Positions 1-5,398 of a stretch of DNA of 5,398 bases are shown here, piece after piece. A model generated the notes under the pieces. It made no database searches. It had not been told where the DNA came from and saw nothing but the letters and a program-made list of their open reading frames with translations. A program made the position numbers and the translations under genes. The stretch comes from Paludibacteraceae bacterium. GTDB lineage: Bacteria > Bacteroidota > Bacteroidia > Bacteroidales > Paludibacteraceae. How positions within the stretch are numbered: position 1 is the stretch's first letter; every line of letters begins with the position of its first letter. Location of the stretch: NCBI GenBank assembly GCA_018055865.1, contig JAGPGR010000146.1, positions 1 to 5,398 of the forward strand, read 5' to 3'.

Positions 1-430
1 GTTGATATGAATATCTTGTTGTTTGAGCAAAACCCTGCCAGTAAAAGGGAAGCCAGTTAGTGAAATTAAGCGGAAAGTTCTGATTGAAATAATCAAATCC
101 GTAGTCATTTAACAGTGACAGGAGGTGTGTGATTGCTTTCTTCTCGAAATGAACTTTTTCATTGTTTGGTAAAGAGTCATCGTAATGAAGCCAAATTCCG
201 TTATATTGGGTTAGTTGAGGTTGTATGACCATTTTCAGCCCCCACTTTTTCACAAAATAGCAAACAAATACACCTTTTATTTCCTCTTTTTCATAGTAAA
301 GAAATACATCCCAATGATATCCCGTTTTACAAACAGCATCCATCCACCACGGCTTCAGAAATAGAGGAACATTCTTGTTGCTGTTGCAATAGAGGATGTA
401 TTTGTCTTTATTTGAGGATTTCAATATCAT
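1..430 (-). CDS. FemAB/GNAT-like acyltransferase, N-terminal part (cut by left window edge)
   Basis: This partial gene reads leftward from an ATG at 430-428 and stays open for 143 codons to the window edge. An in-frame TGA lies directly before the ATG, so the start cannot be further upstream. The product has the features of a Bacteroidota family usually annotated as GNAT or FemAB-like acyltransferase: the PLFLKPWWMDAV stretch at about residues 22-33, a hydrophobic KKWGLKMVI strand near 61-69, the PQLTQYNGIW motif at 71-80, and FDYFNQNF followed by TNWLPFYWQGF at about 112-134. FemAB-like enzymes transfer an acyl or aminoacyl group and are cytoplasmic; the substrate here is unknown. No signal peptide is visible. 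The second half, which would contain the second GNAT-like fold, is missing from the window. The gene is transcribed divergently from the tldD-like gene. The family call is from remembered motif similarity; the coding assignment itself is firm. Confidence 0.82.
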   Translation of the reverse strand, partial: MILKSSNKDKYILYCNSNKNVPLFLKPWWMDAVCKTGYHWDVFLYYEKEEIKGVFVCYFVKKWGLKMVIQPQLTQYNGIWLHYDDSLPNNEKVHFEKKAITHLLSLLNDYGFDYFNQNFPLNFTNWLPFYWQGFAQTTRYSYQ

Positions 431-447
431 TCAGAGCATCGTTTAAG

Positions 448-455
448 CAAAGTTA
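448..455 (-). promoter_or_regulatory. Candidate -7 promoter element for the FemAB-like gene
   Basis: Read on the minus strand, these bases are TAACTTTG, a full match to the Bacteroidota -7 consensus TAnnTTTG. It lies 17 bases before the ATG at 430, which implies a very short leader. No good TTTG is present at the expected -33 distance; the upstream DNA there is only T-rich. A second minus-strand match, TAGATTTG at 516-509, is an alternative that would give a longer leader. The position fits, but the missing -33 box keeps this tentative. Confidence 0.45.
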
Positions 456-539
456 CTGCTTTTCTCAAAATAAACGGATAAAAACCATTAATAATTTAAA
501 AAACGGTTCAAATCTAAAACGTTTGTTTCCTTTAATCTG

Positions 540-547
540 TATCTTTG
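540..547 (+). promoter_or_regulatory. Candidate -7 promoter element for the tldD-like gene pair
   Basis: TATCTTTG matches the Bacteroidota -7 consensus TAnnTTTG exactly. A TTTG at 522-525 could be the -33 box, but its 14-base spacer is shorter than usual. Transcription would start around 553-556, leaving a leader of about 100 bases before the ATG at 654. That leader contains the inverted repeats described separately. The TTTG overlaps a small palindrome, AAACGTTT at 517-524, which could be an operator but may be chance. Confidence 0.5.
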
Positions 548-574
548 TGTAACTTTCTACAGGTAAAAGATTTT

Positions 575-634
575 GGTGCGCAGCGCCCTGATTTCACCAC
601 ATTGGCAGGTGAAATGCAGATGCTGCATTTTTTT
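575..634 (+). promoter_or_regulatory. Structured 5' leader with alternative hairpins (attenuator-like)
   Basis: Three inverted repeats follow one another between the candidate promoter and the tldD-like start. The first is GGTGC (575-579) with GCGCC (583-587), a three-base loop and one G-U pair. The second is a perfect 8-bp pair, ATTTCACC (591-598) with GGTGAAAT (608-615), with a nine-base loop. The third is a perfect 8-bp pair, AAATGCAG (612-619) with CTGCATTT (623-630), followed by T bases. The second and third share bases 612-615, so only one can form at a time. This is the geometry of an antiterminator/terminator switch. In addition, GGTG at 575-578 could pair with CACC at 595-598, giving a further alternative. 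I recognise no known riboswitch class, and the ligand or signal is unknown. It could instead be a short independent RNA ending at the T-run. Confidence 0.45.
612..634 (+). terminator. Terminator-like hairpin inside the tldD-like leader
   Basis: A perfect 8-bp stem (AAATGCAG with CTGCATTT) with the three-base loop ATG runs directly into seven consecutive T bases at 628-634. The GC-rich part of the stem is only four pairs, so it is of moderate strength. It lies after the candidate promoter at 540-547 and before the ATG at 654. It therefore cannot serve the upstream gene, which is divergent. It would either attenuate the tldD-like transcript or end a short RNA of roughly 80 bases. Confidence 0.45.
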
Positions 635-653
635 ATTCATTAATTCACTGTGT

Positions 654-2315
654 ATGAAAAAGATTGTTTTATTGACATTTAGTATACTGATTGGCGGACT
701 TATCCCTGCTTTGGCTCAGGATAAACTGACTGCTATTCTGAAAACCGAGCTGATGCGTAATTACCAAATAATGAAAAATCAGGATGTTCCGGTTTACTAC
801 ATCAGCCTCAGGGTGGACGACTCCGAATCGTATGATATTACGGGCAGCAACGGTGCTGTTTCACAAAATAGCTATCAAAAAGGCAGATCAATGTCCATTA
901 CCATGCGTGTAGGCAGTCCGGTGTTTGATAATATGCATTATTCCGGCAATATGCAGAATATCAGACGTGTAGCGTTGCCCGATACCGATATAGAGGAAGA
1001 AATCAAACTTTCACTATGGCGTGAACTTCAGCAGGCATATTCTGAAGCGAAAGACCGCCTCCAATCCAACGTAACGGAGCAAACCACAAGGCCTGCAGAA
1101 GAAGATAAATCTCCCGACTTTTCACTCGAAAAAGCTTCTCAGTATTACGAAAAACCAATCCCTTTCTCCGAATTAGGCTTTGATGAAAAAGAGTTTATCA
1201 AAAGAGCCAATCAACTTTCCGGCATTTTGAGCCAAAACAGGGATGTGTTGATTAATTTTGTAAATGTAAGTTCGACCCTCAAACGTGAATATTTTCTGGA
1301 TACCAACGGAGCTTCCATCGTGCAGAATAATCCTTCAATTCGCATGTATCTGGGAGGCTATGTTATGGCCGATGATGGAATGATGCTTCAGGATTACCGC
1401 ACATATTTCGGACGTAAGACGACAGAATTGCCTTCACCCGAAATGATGTTGACGGACGTTGCGCAATTGAGCAAAACCCTTACGGCGCTGAAAAATTCTC
1501 CGAAAATAGACAGCTATACTGGTCCGGTATTATTAAGCGGCGAAGTGAGCGGGGTTTTCTTTCATGAATTTTTCGGACATCGCGTGGAGGGAGCACGCAT
1601 GAAATCGGGCATGGATGCTCAGACACTCAAGAAAAAAATAGGTGAAACGGTTTTACCCGAAAGGCTGTCGATAACATTCGACCCAACTTTGTCCCGATAT
1701 GGAAGTTATGTACTCAGTGGCGGCTATAAGTACGATAACGAGGGCGTTCGCGGGCAGAAAGTAGAAGTTATAAGAAATGGGGTATTGACCAATTTCTTGA
1801 TGAGCCGGATTCCCATTGAAGGATTTGCGAAATCAAACGGGCACGGACGTGGAATTCTCAATGCTGGCACCGAGACCCGTCAATCCAACATGATTATCGA
1901 AAGTTCAAATCCGGTTTCTTCCTCAGAATTGAATAATCTTTTCATACTTGAACTGAAAAACAGAGGATTGAAGTTTGGCTACAGAATTGACAAGGTAAGC
2001 GGCGGATTAACAATGACCAGTTCAGCTTCGGCTAATGCGTTTTATCTCAATCCGTTGATCGTTTACCGGATTTATGCCGACGGAAGTCCCGAAGAAATGG
2101 TGCGAGGTATCAATATTGTGGGAACTCCGCTAAGTGCTTTTTCACAAATAATGGCCGAAGCAAGCGACCAACAGGTTTTCAACGGTATTTGCGGAGCGTT
2201 ATCAGGCAGTGTGCCCGTATCTGCGGTAGCTCCATCCATGTTAATAAAAGAACTGGAATTTCAGAAAACCGGCGATAAACAGAAAATGGATCCTTTCATT
2301 CTCCAAAGACCATAA
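654..2315 (+). CDS. tldD: Exported TldD-type metalloprotease (active subunit, HExxxH)
   Basis: The product is 553 residues and belongs to the TldD/PmbA metallopeptidase family. Residues 1-21 form a signal peptide (MKK, hydrophobic core, ALA then QD). This fixes the start at 654; the frame is open back to a TTG at 573, but that would bury the signal peptide behind 27 unlikely residues. The C-terminal catalytic half starts near 290. It shows HEFFGH (H304, E305, H309) for zinc binding and catalysis, DNEG at 361-364, SNGHGRG at 394-400, and C513 in an ICGALSG context, matching the cysteine that is the third zinc ligand in TldD. E. coli TldD works with TldE in the cytoplasm, cleaving unfolded peptides, maturing microcin B17 and degrading the antitoxin CcdA. 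This protein should instead be periplasmic or secreted, so its substrate is unknown. It is followed after 21 bp by a catalytically dead paralogue, and both are probably one operon. No clear ribosome-binding site is visible, as is normal for the phylum. Confidence 0.92.
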   Translation: MKKIVLLTFSILIGGLIPALAQDKLTAILKTELMRNYQIMKNQDVPVYYISLRVDDSESYDITGSNGAVSQNSYQKGRSMSITMRVGSPVFDNMHYSGNMQNIRRVALPDTDIEEEIKLSLWRELQQAYSEAKDRLQSNVTEQTTRPAEEDKSPDFSLEKASQYYEKPIPFSELGFDEKEFIKRANQLSGILSQNRDVLINFVNVSSTLKREYFLDTNGASIVQNNPSIRMYLGGYVMADDGMMLQDYRTYFGRKTTELPSPEMMLTDVAQLSKTLTALKNSPKIDSYTGPVLLSGEVSGVFFHEFFGHRVEGARMKSGMDAQTLKKKIGETVLPERLSITFDPTLSRYGSYVLSGGYKYDNEGVRGQKVEVIRNGVLTNFLMSRIPIEGFAKSNGHGRGILNAGTETRQSNMIIESSNPVSSSELNNLFILELKNRGLKFGYRIDKVSGGLTMTSSASANAFYLNPLIVYRIYADGSPEEMVRGINIVGTPLSAFSQIMAEASDQQVFNGICGALSGSVPVSAVAPSMLIKELEFQKTGDKQKMDPFILQRP

Positions 2316-2336
2316 ATATTTATAAAACATTGAAAA

Positions 2337-3941
2337 ATGAAAGTTAATTCATTCTACTATATCCTCACATCAGCTTTTTTGATGCTGATATTCAATACAT
2401 TATCCGCTCAGCAGGAAGATCGTATATTGAAAGCCATGAAAGCTGAAACCGACCGCTCGAAGTCCGAATTCAAACGTGACAGTCTGGTTCGTCCTTTTTA
2501 CATCAGCATGCTTTCGGGCGAAAAAGATTTGGTATACACGTACACAACGTCATTTGGCAAGGAAAATAAGGAAGAACTTGATGAACGAAAATCCATTTAT
2601 GCCAATAGTCAGGTGCTTGTAGGCGATTATCACCGCACTCAGAATTTCAGCAGTCATACTAACCGCTTTTCACTGCCGGTAGAAAATGATGAAATAGCCA
2701 TTCGCACCGCCATCTGGATGAATCTGGATGAATTGTATAAAAATGCGGCCAGAAATTACGTAGATAAAATGGCGTGGCTCAAACAGGAGAACTCAAAAGA
2801 AGAAGAGCTGGCTCTCGATGACTTCGAAAAACGTAACCCGACAGTGTTGATTCAGGAAATTGATAAGCCCGAATACAATTTTGGTATGGCAAAAAATCTA
2901 TCGCTGAAAATTGGAAAACTACTCACCGAAAAAGTGAAACAGGAAAAACTACTTGTCGAAGTGTTGACCACAGCTTTTACATTCAGTCACGAAATTATGC
3001 GTTATTACGACACCGAAGGCTCCATGTTCAGGTATCCGAAGCAGGATGGAAAATTGAATATTTCACTTTCGGGAGTGACCGAAGATGGAGAAGATGTGGG
3101 TGCTTATCGAAGTTTCAGAATAAATAAACTAAATGAACTGCCCTCGTGGGAAGAGCTGGAAAAGGCACTGAACGATTTGGTGACCGAATATAAGATAAAA
3201 TACACAACCAGCGACCTGGACGATCCGTATATGGGGCCGCTTCTTATTGTTGACGGACAAGTGGAATCTGTTGTAAAACAGATAGTTAACAGCTTGTATA
3301 CTTCGCCTAAAACCCGCTTTTCCAACGGTAATCACTATCAGAATATGCCCGGTGTGAGAATTATTTCCAGGCAACTCTCGTTGATGATCCACTATGGTGA
3401 AAAAGCTCAACAGATAACAGGCGTGAAAAGGGATTTGGCACCGATTGATATTCAGGCAGTTATTCCACCTGATACCATACAGCTTATTAAAGATGGAATA
3501 CTTCGGAATATGCTCACTTCACGCCAGCCGGTGAAGAAATTTCTCCATTCAAACGGCAATGCAAAAAACGGAAATTCGCTGGAAGGTGTCATTACATTTA
3601 CCGGAAATCAAACCTACAACTATCCCGAAATTAAGAAAATGCTGCTCGACGAAGCTCGATTGCAAGGCCTGGAATATGCTTATATCATGAATTCGGATGG
3701 AAAACTGCATCGGAAAGTGAATGTAGAGACCGGCGAAGAAACTCCATTCACCGCCAATTTCAATTTCGGTCAAACTATGAAAACCATGCGGCGAGTGCTC
3801 GGAGTTGAGGACATAATGACTGCCTCATCCGATGGCACCATACGTTATCCGAAATCTATTTTACTCGAAGATGCCGAGTTAACTGTATATAAATCAAACA
3901 AAAGATTGAAAAAAGATTTTGTACCGAGACCCGAATTTTAG
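2337..3941 (+). CDS. Exported TldE-like protein, inactive paralogue of the TldD family
   Basis: The product is 534 residues with a signal peptide at 1-24 (hydrophobic core, then LSA followed by QQ). It aligns along its length with the upstream TldD-type protein. Shared points include FYIS near 54-57 (VYYIS in the partner), YMGPLLI near 298-304 (YTGPVLL), IKDGIL at 384-389 (IRNGVL) and HSNGNAKN at 404-411 (KSNGHGRG). At the metal site an ungapped local alignment puts K314, Q315 and S319 where the partner has H304, E305 and H309, and M494 where the partner has C513. The DNEG motif is also gone. It should therefore bind no zinc and cut nothing. In E. coli, TldE likewise lacks the HExxxH motif and pairs with TldD as a heterodimer; a similar structural or substrate-holding role is inferred here. 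The 21-bp AT-rich gap after the upstream gene has no promoter or terminator that I can see. The closing gene boundary is a TAG. Confidence 0.88.
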   Translation: MKVNSFYYILTSAFLMLIFNTLSAQQEDRILKAMKAETDRSKSEFKRDSLVRPFYISMLSGEKDLVYTYTTSFGKENKEELDERKSIYANSQVLVGDYHRTQNFSSHTNRFSLPVENDEIAIRTAIWMNLDELYKNAARNYVDKMAWLKQENSKEEELALDDFEKRNPTVLIQEIDKPEYNFGMAKNLSLKIGKLLTEKVKQEKLLVEVLTTAFTFSHEIMRYYDTEGSMFRYPKQDGKLNISLSGVTEDGEDVGAYRSFRINKLNELPSWEELEKALNDLVTEYKIKYTTSDLDDPYMGPLLIVDGQVESVVKQIVNSLYTSPKTRFSNGNHYQNMPGVRIISRQLSLMIHYGEKAQQITGVKRDLAPIDIQAVIPPDTIQLIKDGILRNMLTSRQPVKKFLHSNGNAKNGNSLEGVITFTGNQTYNYPEIKKMLLDEARLQGLEYAYIMNSDGKLHRKVNVETGEETPFTANFNFGQTMKTMRRVLGVEDIMTASSDGTIRYPKSILLEDAELTVYKSNKRLKKDFVPRPEF

Positions 3942-4028
3942 AGTCGGCCATTTCAAATTCTTATTACTGAGAAATTGTAATGTTAATAAATTTCCTTTAA
4001 AAAACTTTTTTAATTTACAAATAATACT

Positions 4029-4036
4029 TACTTTTG
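4029..4036 (+). promoter_or_regulatory. Candidate -7 promoter element for the bactofilin gene
   Basis: TACTTTTG fits the Bacteroidota -7 consensus TAnnTTTG. It lies 35 bases before the bactofilin ATG, in a 130-bp AT-rich gap after the TldE-like gene. The region about 18-20 bases upstream is T-rich (4006-4011) but has no exact TTTG. The element suggests that the bactofilin has its own promoter instead of depending on the tldD-like transcript. Confidence 0.5.
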
Positions 4037-4071
4037 AATTTTATTTTCAAATTAACTAACGAACAAATATT

Positions 4072-4479
4072 ATGGCAAGGTTTCAGGACGAATCAAGCAA
4101 TACATCTTCTCCAATGGGAGGAGGCATTATAAATATAATTGCAGCAGGCACCAAAATAGTAGGAAAAGTTTCCGTTGAATCCGATTTCAGACTGGATGGA
4201 GAAGTTGAAGGCGATATTTTTGGAAAATCAAAAGTAGTAATTGGAGAAAAAGGCAACCTGAAAGGTTCTTTAACCTGTGCCAATGCTGAGATAATTGGAA
4301 AAGTTACCGGAAATATACTCACAAGTCAGTCACTTACCCTGCGCTCTACAGCCGAACTGAACGGAGATGTGAAAATAAAATCGCTTATAGTGGAACCAAA
4401 TGCAATTTTTAACGGCACGTGTTCCATGCGTGAAAATGCTCAATCTCAGACTGCTTCACAGACTCAAACCGTAAAATAA
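4072..4479 (+). CDS. Bactofilin (polymer-forming cytoskeletal protein)
   Basis: The product is 135 residues, a usual length for a bactofilin (DUF583). Bactofilins polymerise without nucleotide into filaments, often at the inner membrane, and scaffold cell-wall enzymes or shape determinants. The sequence shows a short polar N-terminal tail (about 1-15), then a core at about 19-118 made of short repeated strands with periodic glycines and hydrophobics that would coil into a right-handed beta-helix. Typical bactofilin stretches are IAAGTKIVGKV, FRLDGEVEGDI, VVIGEKGNLKGSL, AEIIGKVTGNI and AIFNGTCSM. The C-terminal tail (about 121-135) is rich in Q, S and T and probably disordered. The start at 4072 is the only ATG preceding the core and suits the family. 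The gene has its own -7 candidate 35 bases upstream and a terminator 31 bases downstream, so it looks monocistronic. No peptidoglycan hydrolase gene, a common bactofilin neighbour, is visible in the window. Confidence 0.93.
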   Translation: MARFQDESSNTSSPMGGGIINIIAAGTKIVGKVSVESDFRLDGEVEGDIFGKSKVVIGEKGNLKGSLTCANAEIIGKVTGNILTSQSLTLRSTAELNGDVKIKSLIVEPNAIFNGTCSMRENAQSQTASQTQTVK

Positions 4480-4510
4480 GACTGAAATTCCGGAAGAAAA
4501 TTCAGTACAT

Positions 4511-4540
4511 AAAAGTTGGGACGCACTCTCAACTTTTTTT
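4511..4540 (+). terminator. Intrinsic terminator after the bactofilin gene
   Basis: The left arm AAAAGTTGGGA (4511-4521) and right arm TCTCAACTTTT (4527-4537) form an 11-bp stem with one G-U pair and the five-base loop CGCAC. A run of seven T bases (4534-4540) follows, partly within the stem. This is a standard rho-independent terminator for the bactofilin transcript. It ends only 22 bases before the next ATG, which is unusually close. Confidence 0.85.
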
Positions 4541-4562
4541 AATTTATCACATCAACAGGAAA

Positions 4563-5398
4563 ATGAAAACAACAGATATAAACTACCGTGCGCTCGTGGT
4601 AAGTGAACGTGATGGAACTTTCATTCAGACAATCAAAGAAGTAAATACAAGCAACTTACCTGCAGGTGATGTGCTGATTCGGGTGCTTTATTCATCCTTA
4701 AATTACAAAGATGCACTTTCGGCCACCGGAAATAAGGGCGTAACCAAAAAATACCCTCACACGCCCGGAATTGATGCCTGTGGAGTGATTATTGATTCGG
4801 AAAGCAACCTTTTTGCACCCGGCGACAAGGTAATAGTGAGCGGTTACGATCTGGGAATGAATACAGCTGGCGGTTTTGGTGAATACATCCGCGTAACGTC
4901 AGCATGGGTGGTCAAGTTGCCCGAAGGCTTATCTCCAAAAGAAGCAATGATAATAGGTACAGCGGGTTTCACGGCAGGAATATCCATCTCCAGACTCACC
5001 GAACTGGTAAAACCGGTGGACGGAAAAATAATTGTAACCGGTGCCACCGGTGGAGTCGGCTCTGTTGCATTGAGCATACTTTCACAGCTTGGGTATCAAA
5101 CAGTGGCAGTTTCGGGTAAAGAAACAGAATATCCTTACCTTGAAAGCCTTGGTGCCGGTGAAATTATTTCCAGAAATAATTTTCTGAACCTCGAAAAGAA
5201 ACCGGTCCTTTCGGCTAAATATGCCGGCGGAATAGATACAGTCGGTGGACCGATTCTCGAAAACATACTCAAAACCCTTATGCCGCTTGGTGCTGTAACT
5301 ACTTGTGGCAGTGTGGCTTCTACCGAATTGAATATGAGCGTTTTCCCATTTATCTTACGCGGAATTTCGCTTATCGGTATTTCAGCGCAAAACTACCC
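4563..5398 (+). CDS. yhdH: YhdH/AcuI-type quinone oxidoreductase / acrylyl-CoA reductase, N-terminal part (cut by right edge)
   Basis: The frame runs open from the ATG at 4563 for 278 codons to the window edge. Members of this MDR family are about 325-330 residues, so roughly the last 50 are missing. Characterised relatives (E. coli YhdH/AcuI, Rhodobacter AcuI) reduce acryloyl-CoA to propionyl-CoA with NADPH in the cytoplasm. Others are annotated only as quinone oxidoreductases. Visible family motifs are SSLNYKDAL (44-52), YPHTPGIDACGVI (64-76), YDLGMNTAGGFGEYIRV (95-111), IGTAGFTA (131-138), and the Rossmann dinucleotide-binding VTGATGGVGSVA (158-169). These place it in the YhdH/YhfP subgroup rather than among zinc-dependent alcohol dehydrogenases. 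An AGGA at 4557-4560 is too close to the ATG to be a good ribosome site. A terminator lies just upstream, so its promoter is unclear. Subfamily assignment is confident; the in vivo substrate is not. Confidence 0.92.
   Translation, partial: MKTTDINYRALVVSERDGTFIQTIKEVNTSNLPAGDVLIRVLYSSLNYKDALSATGNKGVTKKYPHTPGIDACGVIIDSESNLFAPGDKVIVSGYDLGMNTAGGFGEYIRVTSAWVVKLPEGLSPKEAMIIGTAGFTAGISISRLTELVKPVDGKIIVTGATGGVGSVALSILSQLGYQTVAVSGKETEYPYLESLGAGEIISRNNFLNLEKKPVLSAKYAGGIDTVGGPILENILKTLMPLGAVTTCGSVASTELNMSVFPFILRGISLIGISAQNY

Noticed and set aside
573..653. Upstream extension of the tldD-like frame from a TTG at 573.
   Set aside because: It would add 27 residues before a textbook signal peptide, its bases are occupied by the leader inverted repeats, and the ATG at 654 gives a normal exported protein.
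3104..3773. Three short minus-strand open frames (3104-3325, 3129-3410, 3549-3773) within the TldE-like gene.
   Set aside because: They lie fully inside a well-supported plus-strand coding region, overlap one another, and show no recognisable motif.
3997..4013. Perfect AT-only palindrome (TTAAAAAA, C, TTTTTTAA) after the TldE-like gene as a terminator.
   Set aside because: The single-base centre leaves no loop and the arms hold only A-T pairs, so a stable RNA hairpin is unlikely. I see no convincing terminator for the tldD-like pair.
4033..4051. Inverted repeat TTTGAA / TTCAAA overlapping the bactofilin -7 element as an operator.
   Set aside because: Six AT-rich pairs in AT-rich DNA are expected by chance and nothing else supports a binding site.
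4083..4322. A 79-codon minus-strand open frame within the bactofilin gene.
   Set aside because: It is the antisense shadow of a clear bactofilin and has no family features of its own.
4844..5119. Short open frames on both strands (4844-5077 minus, 4904-5119 plus) within the yhdH gene.
   Set aside because: The reading frame of the YhdH-type protein carries all conserved motifs through this stretch; the others are out-of-frame by-products.
1..5398. CRISPR arrays, tRNA or rRNA genes, insertion sequences and integration sites.
   Set aside because: I saw no regular direct repeats, no cloverleaf-like sequence, no transposase motifs and no terminal inverted repeats with flanking duplications.

Overview
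The window looks like chromosomal DNA from a member of the Bacteroidota. The evidence is AT-rich intergenic DNA, candidate promoters carrying the TAnnTTTG -7 element of that phylum, A-rich start contexts without clear Shine-Dalgarno sequences, and protein families in their Bacteroidota forms. I cannot name a genus.

Layout: (1) Bases 1-430, minus strand: the N-terminal 143 codons of a FemAB/GNAT-like acyltransferase whose C-terminus lies beyond the left edge. (2) Bases 431-653: a divergent intergenic region. It holds a candidate promoter for each flanking gene and, on the plus strand, a leader with three consecutive inverted repeats. The last is a terminator-like hairpin with a T-run that overlaps the preceding repeat, so the two cannot form together. 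(3) Bases 654-3941: two adjacent plus-strand genes, 21 bp apart, for secreted TldD/PmbA-family proteins. The first has the HExxxH metalloprotease motif and the C-terminal cysteine ligand. The second has the same fold signature but has lost all four of these residues. (4) Bases 4072-4479: a bactofilin gene with its own promoter candidate and a good intrinsic terminator. (5) Bases 4563 to the right edge: a YhdH/AcuI-type quinone oxidoreductase/acrylyl-CoA reductase gene, cut by the window edge.

The tldD-like pair is the functional core. By analogy with the bacterial TldD/TldE heterodimer, the two products probably form one protease with an active and an inactive subunit. Unlike the cytoplasmic Escherichia coli proteins, both carry signal peptides, so the complex should act in the periplasm or envelope. 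The bactofilin (cell-shape scaffold) and the reductase (housekeeping metabolism) appear to be independent units. The most novel signal is the attenuator-like leader in front of the exported tldD gene.
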